A DNA stretch of 64,000 nucleotides from Draconibacterium halophilum (GCF_010448835.1 NZ_CP048409.1:1682001-1746000), one strand, 5' to 3'. Shown: positions 19,367 to 28,539, counted from the first letter of the stretch. Notes: generated from the sequence alone by a model not told the origin. Translations and numbers: made by a program.

Positions 19367-19696
19367 TTATTTGTTTCTTTCGTAGATTTCTTCTAATTCT
19401 ACCTTTGTTATTACATCATCAACAACGGTTACCTTGTAATGCGATGTTTTTCTCACCTGTGGTGTAACCATCGGATCAAGCGTAAGTTTATGCTGGCTAA
19501 TCTCGGTACTTTTCAGCATTTCAACTTTTTCAAAAATGTAAACATCACCGCTTTTTTTGTTAAAAACTGTTTTTGCTTCACCAAGTTCCTTCTCCATTGC
19601 CGACAACGGTTTGCCAATATATGTTTTTTGCAGCATTCGTTGCGAGCCGCACGACACCATAACAACTAAAGCAACAATAAATAATAAAGCTCTCAT
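19367..19696 (-). CDS. Small hypothetical lipoprotein
   Basis: A 109-residue protein with a lipoprotein signal (VMVSCGS lipobox, Cys 16). The mature part has a GKPLSAMEKELGEAK segment that resembles the start of SmpA/BamE-type domains, in which a short helix is followed by a DVYIFEK beta-strand pair. The similarity is only pattern-level and I do not assign a function. It lies between tRNA-Leu and the divergent purL gene, with about 185 bases to the purL start, in which the purL promoter sits. Confidence 0.6.
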   Translation of the reverse strand: MRALLFIVALVVMVSCGSQRMLQKTYIGKPLSAMEKELGEAKTVFNKKSGDVYIFEKVEMLKSTEISQHKLTLDPMVTPQVRKTSHYKVTVVDDVITKVELEEIYERNK

Positions 19697-19828
19697 GTAC
19701 TATAATTTTGCCTAAAGAAAACCAGAAAAATTAAATTGGCTGCGTTTTTAATCCTATTTAACGTTTTTGGTGTTAAAAAATGGTTGTCTTATTGTTATAA
19801 CATAGCCATCATGCCAGTGATTATTTTT

Positions 19829-19836
19829 TATCTTTG
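19829..19836 (+). promoter_or_regulatory. purL -7 promoter element
   Basis: A TAtcTTTG element matching the Bacteroidota -7 consensus, 46 bases before the chosen purL ATG. No good TTG was found at the expected distance upstream. Its position means the in-frame TTG at 19834 lies within the promoter, so translation must start further downstream. Confidence 0.5.
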
Positions 19837-19881
19837 CAGCGTGTTATACAACATGTTCTTAAATTAATAGTTCGCTGCAAC

Positions 19882-22800
19882 ATGATCCAATTCTTTAAAA
19901 CTCAAAGTAACAGTATTATCGCAGTTTATTCTGCACAGCCCTTGGGCGACGAAAATACAGAAAAACTGGTATGGTTATTTTCCGGAGCCAAAAGTTTAAA
20001 ACCTCAGCAAATCGATGGTTGGTTTGTTGGCCCACGTAAGGAAATGCTTACTCCGTGGAGTACCAACGCCGTTGAAATCACCCAAAATATGGGTATTGAA
20101 GGTATCCGCCGTATGGAGGAGTTCTTCGAGGTAGAAAATGAAAATGCAAAACATGATCCGATGCTTCAGGTTATTTATCAGGGGCTCGATCAACAGGTTT
20201 TTGCGATCGACAAAGAACCCGATCCGATTCTGAATATTGAAGATATTGCAGCGTATAACGAACAGGAAGGATTGGCTTTAAGCGATGACGAAATTCAATA
20301 CCTGAATTCGGTGTCGAAAGAAATGGGACGCCCGCTTACCGATGGCGAAGTTTATGGTTTTGCCCAGGTAAACTCGGAACACTGTCGCCACAAAATATTT
20401 AACGGAGTTTTTATTATTGATGGAAAAGAAATGGAATCGTCGTTATTCCAGATGATTAAAAAGACATCGAAAGAGCATCCGAATAAAATTGTTTCAGCTT
20501 ACAAAGACAACTGTTCGTTTGTTCAGGGACCGGTTGTTGAGCAGTTTGCTCCGAAAACACAAGATAAACCCGACTTTTTTGAAGTAAAAGATATTGAAAC
20601 GGTTCTTTCATTAAAGGCCGAAACACATAACTTCCCCACAACAGTTGAGCCTTTTAACGGTGCAGCAACCGGAACAGGTGGAGAGATTCGCGACCGTATT
20701 GCCGGTGGAAAAGGTGCTTTGCCAATTGCCGGAACGGCGGTTTATATGACATCGTATCCACGTACCGAAGCACAACGTTCGTGGGAGCAGGCAACCGAAG
20801 AACGTGATTGGTTGTACCAGACTCCTGAAGAAATTCTGATTAAAGCATCAAACGGTGCCAGCGATTTTGGTAACAAATTCGGTCAGCCACTTATTACAGG
20901 ATCACTGCTTACTTTCGAGCATTTCGAGGACTTTGTGAAATATGGTTACGATAAAGTAATCATGCTTGCAGGTGGTATTGGTTTTGGAAATAAAAAGGAT
21001 AGTCTGAAAGACGAACCGGTAAAAGGCGATAAAGTGGTATTGCTTGGTGGCGATAACTACCGCATTGGAATGGGCGGTGGAGCTGTTTCGTCGGTAGCAA
21101 CCGGTGAGTTTGAAAATGCCATCGAGTTGAATGCCGTGCAGCGTGCCAACCCCGAAATGCAGAAAAGAGCTTACAATGCCATTCGTGCATTGAGTGAAGC
21201 CGATGATAATCCGATTATCTCAATTCACGACCACGGTGCAGGTGGACACCTTAACTGTTTATCGGAGTTGGTTGAAACAACCGGAGGAAAAATCGATACA
21301 TCGAAATTACCAGTTGGAGACCCAACACTTTCGCAAAAAGAAATTATTGGTAACGAGTCGCAGGAAAGAATGGGACTGGTTATGAAGCCTGAACATGTTG
21401 AATTGCTTCGTAAAATTGCTGAGCGCGAACGTGCACCGATTTACGAAATCGGTGAAACAACAGGCGACATGCAATTTACTTTCGAAAACTCAACGACCGG
21501 CGAAAAATCAATCGACTGGCAGTTGGGATACATGTTCGGAAATCCTCCGAAAACAATTATGGAGGATGAAACCATCGTTCCTGAATTTGACGAATTAGAA
21601 TACAACTGGGAAGAAATATACGATTTGGTAGAGCAAACCATTCAGTTGGAGTCGGTGGCAAGTAAAGACTGGCTGACCAACAAGGTTGACCGCTCGGTAA
21701 CCGGACGAATTGCCAAACAGCAATGTGCCGGCGAATTGCAATTGCCACTGAATAACTGCGGTGTAATTACACTCGACTACCAGGGGAAAGCCGGATTGGC
21801 AACAGCAATCGGTAACGCGCCGGTAGCCGCACTTGTTGATGCTGAAAGAGGTTCTGTGCTTGCAATTGCCGAGTCGCTGACAAATATTATCTGGGCGCCA
21901 ATGCCTGATAAAATCAAAAGTGTATCATTGAGTGCCAACTGGATGTGGCCGGCTAAAAATCCGGGAGAAAATGCCCGTATTTACAACGCAGTAAAAGCAG
22001 CCAGCGACTTTGCCTGTGCCTTGGGAATAAACATTCCGACAGGAAAGGACTCAATGTCGATGACACAGAAATACAAAGACGATGTGGTTTTGGCACCGGG
22101 TACGGTTATCATTTCATCGTCGGGCGAAGTTACCGATGTGAAAAAAGTTGTTGAGCCGGTATTGGTGAACGACGAAAGCAAAGAGATTCTATACATCGAC
22201 CTGTCGTTTATGGAACGTGCGCTGGGCGGAAGTGCTTTTGCACAGTCGATCAATAAACTCGGAAAAGTTGCTCCAACAGTTGCAGATCCTGCAAAATTTG
22301 TGACGGCATTTAATAAAGTTCAGGATCTTATCGAACAGGAACTTATTCTTGCCGGACACGATGTGGCTTCGGGAGGTTTGATCACTACTTTACTTGAAAT
22401 GTGTTTCGCCAACGTAAAAGGCGGAATGAAAGTAGATGTTACTGCTTTTGAGGAAGAAGATCTGGCGAAAATATTGTTGGCGGAGAACCCCGGAATTGTT
22501 ATTCAGTGTGCTGATAACGATGAGGTGAAAAAGCAACTGACAGAAGCAGGAGTTGAGTTCATGTCGTTAGGTTTCCCTGTTCCTTACCGTAAAGTGAGGG
22601 TGATGAACCGGACTATTGAAGCCGACTTTGATATTAACTCCTTACGCGAAATGTGGTTTAAAACATCGTATTTGTTAGACCGCAAACAAAGTGGAGAAGA
22701 AAAAGCGCTGGAACGTTTTAAAAATTATAAAGATCAGGCCTTAAAATTCAACTTTAAAGAGTTCTCAGGTAGGGCTGCAGATTTGGGAATTGACTTGAAA

Positions 22801-23571
22801 CGCCGCACAGAATCGGGTGTTAAAGCTGCAATTATTCGCGAAAAAGGTGTTAACGGTGATCGTGAAATGGCGTACGCTATGTACCTGGCCGGTATGGATG
22901 TGAAAGATGTTCACATGACCGACCTGATTGCAGGACGTGAAACACTGGAGGACGTGAATATGATTGTTTTTGTTGGTGGTTTTTCGAACTCCGATGTACT
23001 TGGTTCTGCAAAAGGCTGGGCCGGAGCTTTTAAATTCAACGAAAAGGCACGCGTGGCTCTGGAGAAATTCTACCAACGCGAAGATACGCTGAGTTTAGGT
23101 GTTTGTAACGGTTGTCAGGTAATGGTGGAGTTGGGAGTTGTTTATCCGGAGCATAGCATTCAACCAAAAATGTTGCATAACGAATCGGGCAAATTCGAGT
23201 CGTCGTTCCTGAATGTTGATATCCAGAATAACAAATCGGTGATGTTGGAGAATATGGCCGGAATGAAACTGGGTATTTGGGTAGCACACGGTGAAGGTAA
23301 ATTCTACCTGCCGTTTAACGAAGATCAGTACAATATTCCGATGAAATACAGCAACGAAGGTTATCCGGGTAATCCAAACGGATCGCATTTTAATGCCGCT
23401 TCCTTATGTTCCGACAATGGCCGTCACCTGGTAATGATGCCTCACCTGGAGCGTGCTTTCAAACCGCATCTTTGGGCAAATTACCCTGCCGATAGAAAAG
23501 CAGATGAAGTTGCACCATGGATTCAGGCTTTTGTAAATGCCAAAAACTGGATTGAAGAGAAAACAAAATAG
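19882..23571 (+). CDS. purL: Phosphoribosylformylglycinamidine synthase (single-chain)
   Basis: A 1229-residue FGAM synthase, catalysing the ATP- and glutamine-dependent amidation of FGAR in the fourth step of purine synthesis. It is the long proteobacterial/eukaryotic form with the glutaminase fused at the C terminus. The ATG at 19882 is preferred over an upstream TTG because it gives the usual MIQFF start and lies after the promoter element. The PurS-like region, the linker with NSEHCRHKIFNG, the two AIR-synthase-like halves (for example LKAETHNFPT and GKDSMSM) and the class I amidotransferase domain can be followed in order. The glutaminase triad is visible: Cys 1075 in GVCNGCQ, and His 1136 and Glu 1138 in HGEG. 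It is a monocistronic gene with its own terminator. Confidence 0.97.
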   Translation: MIQFFKTQSNSIIAVYSAQPLGDENTEKLVWLFSGAKSLKPQQIDGWFVGPRKEMLTPWSTNAVEITQNMGIEGIRRMEEFFEVENENAKHDPMLQVIYQGLDQQVFAIDKEPDPILNIEDIAAYNEQEGLALSDDEIQYLNSVSKEMGRPLTDGEVYGFAQVNSEHCRHKIFNGVFIIDGKEMESSLFQMIKKTSKEHPNKIVSAYKDNCSFVQGPVVEQFAPKTQDKPDFFEVKDIETVLSLKAETHNFPTTVEPFNGAATGTGGEIRDRIAGGKGALPIAGTAVYMTSYPRTEAQRSWEQATEERDWLYQTPEEILIKASNGASDFGNKFGQPLITGSLLTFEHFEDFVKYGYDKVIMLAGGIGFGNKKDSLKDEPVKGDKVVLLGGDNYRIGMGGGAVSSVATGEFENAIELNAVQRANPEMQKRAYNAIRALSEADDNPIISIHDHGAGGHLNCLSELVETTGGKIDTSKLPVGDPTLSQKEIIGNESQERMGLVMKPEHVELLRKIAERERAPIYEIGETTGDMQFTFENSTTGEKSIDWQLGYMFGNPPKTIMEDETIVPEFDELEYNWEEIYDLVEQTIQLESVASKDWLTNKVDRSVTGRIAKQQCAGELQLPLNNCGVITLDYQGKAGLATAIGNAPVAALVDAERGSVLAIAESLTNIIWAPMPDKIKSVSLSANWMWPAKNPGENARIYNAVKAASDFACALGINIPTGKDSMSMTQKYKDDVVLAPGTVIISSSGEVTDVKKVVEPVLVNDESKEILYIDLSFMERALGGSAFAQSINKLGKVAPTVADPAKFVTAFNKVQDLIEQELILAGHDVASGGLITTLLEMCFANVKGGMKVDVTAFEEEDLAKILLAENPGIVIQCADNDEVKKQLTEAGVEFMSLGFPVPYRKVRVMNRTIEADFDINSLREMWFKTSYLLDRKQSGEEKALERFKNYKDQALKFNFKEFSGRAADLGIDLKRRTESGVKAAIIREKGVNGDREMAYAMYLAGMDVKDVHMTDLIAGRETLEDVNMIVFVGGFSNSDVLGSAKGWAGAFKFNEKARVALEKFYQREDTLSLGVCNGCQVMVELGVVYPEHSIQPKMLHNESGKFESSFLNVDIQNNKSVMLENMAGMKLGIWVAHGEGKFYLPFNEDQYNIPMKYSNEGYPGNPNGSHFNAASLCSDNGRHLVMMPHLERAFKPHLWANYPADRKADEVAPWIQAFVNAKNWIEEKTK

Positions 23572-23588
23572 ATAATTGGTTAAGACCT

Positions 23589-23625
23589 AAAAAAGCCGCT
23601 TTTCTATTCAGAAGCGGCTTTTTTT
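23589..23625 (+). terminator. Intrinsic terminator after purL
   Basis: A strong hairpin (AAAAAGCCGCTT paired with AAGCGGCTTTTT around a 10-base loop) followed by a T-run, 20 bases after the purL stop. The A-run on the other side makes it usable in both directions, so it may also stop the convergent DJ-1 family gene. Confidence 0.9.
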
Positions 23626-23639
23626 ATGAGGTAATGTGT

Positions 23640-24188
23640 CTATACTACAATCATTTTTTTACCGAGATCATCAGCAACTTCTTTCCCTTTAAACATTTCT
23701 ACAATTTTTAGGGCAAAATGAATTGCTACTCCGGCACCTTTTCCGGTAACAATTGTACCACTTTGCACAACAGTATTTTCTGAAATTTCGGCACCTTTTA
23801 GTTCCGATTCAAAACCAGGATAACAAGTAGCAGTTTTACCTTCCAATAAGCCCAGATTCCCGAAAACAAGTGGTGCAGCACAAATGGCACCCAGTGGTTT
23901 GTCGCTTGCATGGAAATCAAGTATTTGTTTTTGTAAACCTTCGTGTGCCTGCAAATTTCGGGCTCCGGATACGCCTCCCGGAAGTACGATCATATCAATG
24001 TTGGTGTAATCAAGGTCTTCAAACATTGTATCGGCTTTTACCGTAATATCGTGGGCCCCGTTAACTTCCATCGATTTGTTCATCGATACAACATCCACAT
24101 CAAATTCGGCACGTCTAAGTACATCAATAATACTTATGGCTTCAATTTCTTCAAATCCATCGGCTAAATGAACTGCTATTTTTTTCAT
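23640..24188 (-). CDS. DJ-1/PfpI family protein
   Basis: A 182-residue protein of the DJ-1/ThiJ/YajL group, class I glutamine-amidotransferase-like fold. The reactive Cys 103 sits in the GAICAAP elbow, a conserved Glu lies in GFEEIE (13-14), and VLPGG and a C-terminal FALKIVEMF segment match the family. Members act as deglycases, chaperones or oxidative-stress proteins; the DJ-1 subtype is favoured here over PfpI proteases by the FEEIEA motif and length. It is convergent with purL and shares the hairpin at 23589-23625 as a likely terminator. No functional link to purine synthesis is suggested. Confidence 0.9.
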   Translation of the reverse strand: MKKIAVHLADGFEEIEAISIIDVLRRAEFDVDVVSMNKSMEVNGAHDITVKADTMFEDLDYTNIDMIVLPGGVSGARNLQAHEGLQKQILDFHASDKPLGAICAAPLVFGNLGLLEGKTATCYPGFESELKGAEISENTVVQSGTIVTGKGAGVAIHFALKIVEMFKGKEVADDLGKKMIVV

Positions 24189-24303
24189 GATAATCTATTT
24201 TAAATTACAATATTACCGCTTTGTCATCCTTTGCCCTTCATGTCTTACACTGACATTTTTCCTAAAAGAGGTGAGCGAATAGGGTATTTATATTTTATAA
24301 AAA

Positions 24304-24338
24304 TAAAAAAAGGTCTTCAATTTTGAAGACCTTTTAAA
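24304..24338 (-). terminator. Intrinsic terminator after the ECF sigma gene
   Basis: A near-perfect hairpin (AAAAGGTCTTCAA paired with TTGAAGACCTTTT around a very short loop). On the - strand it is followed by TTTTTTATTTT, 25 bases after the sigma-factor stop codon. Confidence 0.85.
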
Positions 24339-24362
24339 AACCAATACACGTTTTATCTATTA

Positions 24363-24872
24363 TTAATTTTCTGAATATTCATGTAAAGCCTTTTCCAATT
24401 TTTTACGTGTAAAAAATATACGGCTTTTAACTGTACCTAAAGGTAATCCCAGTTTCTCTGCAATTTCTTTGTATTTGTATCCTTCTAAAAACATGCGGAA
24501 AGGAATACGATATTCGTCTTCTAAAGCATTAATGCTCTTGTTTATTTCTTTTGAACTGTAGAACGAATCCGGCGCAGGATAAACTTTGTCTTTCGAGAAC
24601 ATTAGATGGAAATCGTTGTTTGAACCATCAAAGGTGTTCTTTGTTTTTACATTTCTACGGTAATCATTAATGAAGGTATTCTTCATAATGGTGTAAATCC
24701 ACGCCTTGAAATTCGTGTTTTGCGTAAACTTATCACGATAAGTTAGTGCTTTCAGGAAAGTCTCTTGCAGAAGGTCATCTGCTCTTTCCGAGTCGGCAGT
24801 TAAACTTAGTGCGTAATAATGCAATTTTTCACTCAAACCGAGTAATGCGTTGTTAAATTGAATCTGAGTCAT
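24363..24872 (-). CDS. ECF-type RNA polymerase sigma factor
   Basis: A 169-residue sigma-70 family protein with only regions 2 and 4. Region 2 spans about 10-80, with ADDLLQETFLKAL and the -10 recognition segment NFKAWIYTIMKNTFINDYRR. Region 4 spans about 110-165, with a helix-turn-helix in YKEIAEKLGLPLGTVKSRIF. No anti-sigma gene is next to it on either side, which is unusual for ECF factors but common for this stand-alone Bacteroidota type. A full promoter of its own lies just upstream (24899-24930). Targets cannot be deduced. Confidence 0.93.
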   Translation of the reverse strand: MTQIQFNNALLGLSEKLHYYALSLTADSERADDLLQETFLKALTYRDKFTQNTNFKAWIYTIMKNTFINDYRRNVKTKNTFDGSNNDFHLMFSKDKVYPAPDSFYSSKEINKSINALEDEYRIPFRMFLEGYKYKEIAEKLGLPLGTVKSRIFFTRKKLEKALHEYSEN

Positions 24873-24898
24873 GGCGTTTTATTTTTAATTTGTCTAAA

Positions 24899-24930
24899 CA
24901 AATTTAAGTCAAAGTTGTCTCTATTTGCAA
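24899..24930 (-). promoter_or_regulatory. Promoter of the ECF sigma gene
   Basis: On the - strand a TTG (24930-24928), a 21-base spacer and TAaaTTTG (24906-24899) match the Bacteroidota housekeeping promoter pattern, 27 bases upstream of the sigma-factor start codon. The rest of the gap to the TonB receptor gene (24873-25180) holds that gene's own promoter and leader hairpin. Confidence 0.55.
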
Positions 24931-25070
24931 ATAAAACCTGATATAAGTCAGTTGATTCTATCTATACAGGATAAAGATTCTCTATTGTGGCTAACGCATT
25001 GGTAAGTTAAAGGTTACGAAATGCTCTGTTAAGTCTGTGTTTTCATCGCAAATACGTTTGGTCGTGGAAG

Positions 25071-25099
25071 TTGAAATAACAGTGCAAAGTGTATATTTG
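25071..25099 (+). promoter_or_regulatory. Promoter of the TonB-dependent receptor gene
   Basis: TTG at 25071-25073 and TAtaTTTG at 25092-25099, separated by 18 bases. The predicted transcript starts near 25106, which leaves a leader of about 75 bases containing the hairpin at 25114-25156. Confidence 0.5.
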
Positions 25100-25113
25100 T
25101 CGTTCGAATTTGT

Positions 25114-25156
25114 GGCAAGATGAGTCGATAATCAATAAATACTAAAGCGTCTTGCC
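25114..25156 (+). promoter_or_regulatory. Leader hairpin before the TonB-dependent receptor
   Basis: GGCAAGATG (25114-25122) can pair with CGTCTTGCC (25148-25156), giving a 9-bp stem with one G-T pair and a 25-base AT-rich loop, 24 bases upstream of the start codon. It lies inside the predicted 5' untranslated region. There is no T-run right after it, so it is not an obvious terminator. I found no cobalamin-box sequence, so a B12 riboswitch is not supported. Confidence 0.35.
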
Positions 25157-25180
25157 TAATAAAATTCAAACAGATACATA

Positions 25181-27277
25181 ATGAAAAATTTAAATTTTAA
25201 TCATGATGCGCAATCTGTTTTAACTTTCAGAGAGTGGGGAAGGAAGAACTATTCTTCTTTTCTAACTGTCAGGAAACAAATAGTTATTTCCGTATTATCG
25301 GTGGTGTATTTTCTATCTACTCCGATAATTACAATGGCTACTGTTCAAGATACTTCTGAAGTTAAAATGGAGTACGACCTCGATGAGATCGAGGTGAGTG
25401 CGCAACGAACACCTGCACTGTATTCGCAGGTGGCACGGATAATTTCCGTGATTGAGAGAAAAGAAATTGAGGCGGCACCGGCTCAGAGTGTTCAGGACCT
25501 GTTAGAGTATATTGCAGCAATTGATGTGCGGCAACGGGGAACTGAAGGAGTACAGGCGGATGTGAGTGTTCGCGGTGGTACTTTCGACCAAACCTTAATC
25601 CTGTTGAACGGCATCAACATCACCGACCCGCAAACCGGCCATCACAATTTAAATCTTCCGGTAAGTTTAGCCCAAATCGAGCGAATCGAGATTCTCGAAG
25701 GACCGGCTGCACGTGTTTACGGACCCAATGCTTTTTCGGGTGCTGTTAATATTGTAACACGTCAGTCGGCAAATTCTGAGATTTCAGCAGCAGTTTCGGG
25801 TGGTAGCTTTGGTTATTTCGATGGAAATTTATCCGGTTCGTTTTCAACCGGCAAAATGCAGCACATGCTTGCTTTTAACGGAAAACGATCGGACGGTTAC
25901 ACCAATAACACCGATTTTGATGAACTGAACGGATTTTATTCCAATCAATTGAATACCGAAAAGGGTGTTTTGAAGTTTCAGCTGGGCATTTCGGAAAAAG
26001 GATTTGGAGCCAACAGTTTTTACACACCAAAGTATCCAAACCAGTATGAAGCCACAAATACATTTTTCACTTCGCTAAAATGGGAAGGAAACGGAGCATT
26101 GCACCTCACGCCGGTGGTTTATTACAGGCGCCATCAGGATCGATTTGAATTGTACCGAACCGATAAGTATCAACCAACGAAAGATGGTTACAACGTTTGG
26201 CAGAACGATACTTTACCGGGATGGTATACCGGACACAATTATCACCTCACCAATGTTTATGGTGCAAACCTGAACTCGTGGGTAAAATGGGCCGGTGGAA
26301 AAACTGCTTTTGGTGTAGAATTCCGCCGCGAGCAAATTTATAGTAACACCCTTGGGTTGGATATGGACGAACCCAAAGACGTTCCGGGAGAAGATGCACA
26401 ATTTACAAAATCCGATGACCGCAACATTGTTTCGGGATTTTTGGAGCACGCCTTATACATTCAAAACTGGACTTTCACTGCCGGATTGATGGCGAATTAT
26501 ATTTCAGGAAGCGATTTAGGATTAAATGTTTTTCCGGGAATTGATGTAAGTTATAATGTGTCGGATGCTGTTAAATTATACTCCAGTTATAATACATCAT
26601 TGCGTATGCCAACTTTTACCGACTTGTATTATGATGGTCCGTCGAATATTGGTAACCCCGATTTGAAACCTGAAAAATCGGCCACTTTTGAAGGTGGTTT
26701 GAAATTAAATTCAGGATTGGTTCGTGGGCACGCCGTAGTCTTTTACCGTCGCGGAAAAGATATTATTGATTGGGTGAAAGAAGAACCGACATCAGAGGTT
26801 TGGCAACCACAAAACCTTACCGAAATAAATAATTTGGGAACGGAAATTCAGGCGCATTTGCTATTCCGCAATCAGTATGGAACCCAATATCCCAATGTAC
26901 AAATCAGTTACTTATATAATAATGTTGAAAAAGGGAATGCTGATTTTGTATCAAATTATGCCCTGGATAACCTAAAACACAAACTGGTTGGTTCGGTGAG
27001 CGAGCAATTGGTTAAAGGTTTGCAACTCGATTTGCGTTTTGTTTTTCAGAATCGGGAAGGAACTTACACCCAGTTTGAAGATAAAATGCCAGTAGGAGAA
27101 GTTGCCTACAATCCGTTTTGGATATTCGATGGAAAGCTGAATTACCAACGCAATAAGTTCACCATATTCACTTCGATAAACAATATTTTCGATAAACAAT
27201 ACAACGATATTGGTAATGTTATCCAGCCGGGCCGATGGTTTAAAACAGGTGTAATCTATAAAATTGGATTTAATTAA
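25181..27277 (+). CDS. TonB-dependent outer-membrane receptor with extended signal region
   Basis: A 698-residue receptor. An N-terminal extension with a FREWGRKNYSSF segment precedes the hydrophobic signal core (about 34-52), so the start may carry an extended signal region as seen in some Bacteroidota receptors. The plug domain runs from about 75 to 200, with VSVRGGTFDQTLILLNG and GPNAFSGAVNIVT; the beta-barrel follows to the C terminus, ending in FN. The layout resembles BtuB/CirA-type siderophore or cobalamin receptors more than SusC (there is no carboxypeptidase-like N-terminal domain). Substrate is unknown; no binding-protein or ABC genes are adjacent. A strong terminator follows at 27321. 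Confidence 0.85.
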   Translation: MKNLNFNHDAQSVLTFREWGRKNYSSFLTVRKQIVISVLSVVYFLSTPIITMATVQDTSEVKMEYDLDEIEVSAQRTPALYSQVARIISVIERKEIEAAPAQSVQDLLEYIAAIDVRQRGTEGVQADVSVRGGTFDQTLILLNGINITDPQTGHHNLNLPVSLAQIERIEILEGPAARVYGPNAFSGAVNIVTRQSANSEISAAVSGGSFGYFDGNLSGSFSTGKMQHMLAFNGKRSDGYTNNTDFDELNGFYSNQLNTEKGVLKFQLGISEKGFGANSFYTPKYPNQYEATNTFFTSLKWEGNGALHLTPVVYYRRHQDRFELYRTDKYQPTKDGYNVWQNDTLPGWYTGHNYHLTNVYGANLNSWVKWAGGKTAFGVEFRREQIYSNTLGLDMDEPKDVPGEDAQFTKSDDRNIVSGFLEHALYIQNWTFTAGLMANYISGSDLGLNVFPGIDVSYNVSDAVKLYSSYNTSLRMPTFTDLYYDGPSNIGNPDLKPEKSATFEGGLKLNSGLVRGHAVVFYRRGKDIIDWVKEEPTSEVWQPQNLTEINNLGTEIQAHLLFRNQYGTQYPNVQISYLYNNVEKGNADFVSNYALDNLKHKLVGSVSEQLVKGLQLDLRFVFQNREGTYTQFEDKMPVGEVAYNPFWIFDGKLNYQRNKFTIFTSINNIFDKQYNDIGNVIQPGRWFKTGVIYKIGFN

Positions 27278-27320
27278 GTTGATTTAACGCTTGATTTAAG
27301 TTCTTAAAAATTAATATTTT

Positions 27321-27362
27321 GAGCCGGGAGTTTAAACCAATAGTAAAACTCCCGGCTTTAAC
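27321..27362 (+). terminator. Intrinsic terminator after the TonB receptor
   Basis: AGCCGGGAGTTT pairs with AAACTCCCGGCT around a short loop, followed by TTAA; 44 bases after the stop codon. The T-run is short, so termination may be partly dependent on stem strength. Confidence 0.75.
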
Positions 27363-27423
27363 TATCTATCTCTTACTTTTAGGAATCTACAAAAATTGTA
27401 TCTTCGCCGAAAATTAGATAATC

Positions 27424-27846
27424 ATGTTAAAAGGGATATTAGCAATTTCAGGACATTCGGGACTTTTCAAAATGGTTGCCGAAAGTAAAAACAGCATTAT
27501 TGTTGAATCGTTGGATACAAAAAAACGTATGCCGGTTTATTCAACCGCGAAAGTATCGGCATTGGAAGATATAGCCATTTACACTTACGATGACGATGTG
27601 CCATTAAAAGATGTTTTTAAAGCCATTTCTGACGCAGAAGAGGGAGGAGCATCAATTTCTCCTAAATCTTCAGGAAATGAGTTGAAAGCCTATTTTGAAA
27701 AGGTATTGCCAGATTACGATCAAGATCGCGTTTATGTTTCCGATATCAAAAAAGTATTGGTATGGTACAATGCTTTGCAGGAAAAAGATATGCTTGATTT
27801 CTCAGAAACGGAAGAGGACGAAACTACAGAAGAGCAGGCAGATTAA
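27424..27846 (+). CDS. DUF5606 family protein
   Basis: A 140-residue cytoplasmic protein that starts MLKGILAISG, the recognisable opening of the Bacteroidota-restricted DUF5606 family, followed by the GLFKMV and IIVESLDTKKRMPVY segments. The N-terminal 60 residues look like a small SH3-like beta-barrel, the central part is a helical domain (about 60-125) and the tail is strongly acidic. No function has been established for the family. Its stop codon overlaps the stop of the exonuclease gene on the other strand by four bases (27843-27846). A weak -7-like element (TAtcTTcG, 27399-27406) lies 17 bases before the start. Confidence 0.82.
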   Translation: MLKGILAISGHSGLFKMVAESKNSIIVESLDTKKRMPVYSTAKVSALEDIAIYTYDDDVPLKDVFKAISDAEEGGASISPKSSGNELKAYFEKVLPDYDQDRVYVSDIKKVLVWYNALQEKDMLDFSETEEDETTEEQAD

Positions 27847-28382
27847 AACAATTTGTAATTGTTAACAGCTTTAGGATTTCTGGGCGAATCGTTTTGCTCT
27901 ACAAGAATATCAAAAAGTTTTGCAGTGGCCAGTGCATCGCCGGCAGCGCGGTGCCGGCCATTAATTTCAACCCCCAATTCAGCGCATAATTTGCCCAACG
28001 AGTACGATTTATGTCCCGGAAGCAATTTGCGCGACAACTTTACAGTACACATTGTCTTCCGATGATAATCGTAACCTAAACGTGCATACTCTTCTTTTAT
28101 GAACTTATAGTCGAAACTTGCATTGTGGGCAACAAAAGTGCGCCCCACGGTCATCTCAATAATTGTTTTTGCCACCTGGTAAAATTTTGGAGCCGTTCTT
28201 ACCATCTCATTATTTATCCCGGTTAGTTCGGTAATGAAAAAAGGGATGTCCATTTCCGGATTGATAAGGGTAGAATAGGAATCGGTAACCTCTTGTCCAT
28301 TGTGCTGGTAGATTGCAATTTCGGTGATTTTACCGTTTTTATAACTCTGTCCGGTTGTTTCTATATCGATTATTGAAAACAA
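27843..28382 (-). CDS. DEDDh 3'-5' exonuclease, DnaQ/PolC epsilon-like
   Basis: A 179-residue exonuclease domain protein. Exo I is IIDIETTG (Asp and Glu ligands), Exo II is AHNASFDYKFI, and Exo III is RHRAAGDALATAKLF with the DEDDh His and Asp. It acts on 3' ends of DNA or RNA and is related to the proofreading subunit of DNA polymerase III. Many Bacteroidota homologues carry a C-terminal GIY-YIG nuclease domain; this one stops after the exonuclease. The start appears to be TTG at 28382: no ATG or GTG lies between the preceding in-frame stop and the essential Exo I motif. It is tail-to-tail with DUF5606, with overlapping stop codons. Confidence 0.88.
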   Translation of the reverse strand: MFSIIDIETTGQSYKNGKITEIAIYQHNGQEVTDSYSTLINPEMDIPFFITELTGINNEMVRTAPKFYQVAKTIIEMTVGRTFVAHNASFDYKFIKEEYARLGYDYHRKTMCTVKLSRKLLPGHKSYSLGKLCAELGVEINGRHRAAGDALATAKLFDILVEQNDSPRNPKAVNNYKLF

Positions 28383-28395
28383 AATGTTTAATATC

Positions 28396-28427
28396 TTGAA
28401 TTATTTGAACTTAAATCTTTAAATTTG
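28396..28427 (+). promoter_or_regulatory. Promoter of the OmpA-family gene
   Basis: TTG at 28396-28398, a 21-base spacer and TAaaTTTG at 28420-28427. It predicts a transcript start near 28434 and a 5' leader of about 105 bases before the OmpA-family ATG at 28540. Confidence 0.6.
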
Positions 28428-28539
28428 TAAAAAATATTCTTAAGCATGAAATTAAGACATGTCACTTTTTTTGATACGTGGAAATTAATTTCTAAATTGC
28501 CCTTAGAATTCAACAAACAACAAAAATAATTTCAAAACT

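Noticed and set aside
24950..25180. Cobalamin riboswitch before the TonB receptor
   Set aside because: No B12-box-like sequence was found; only a simple hairpin is visible.
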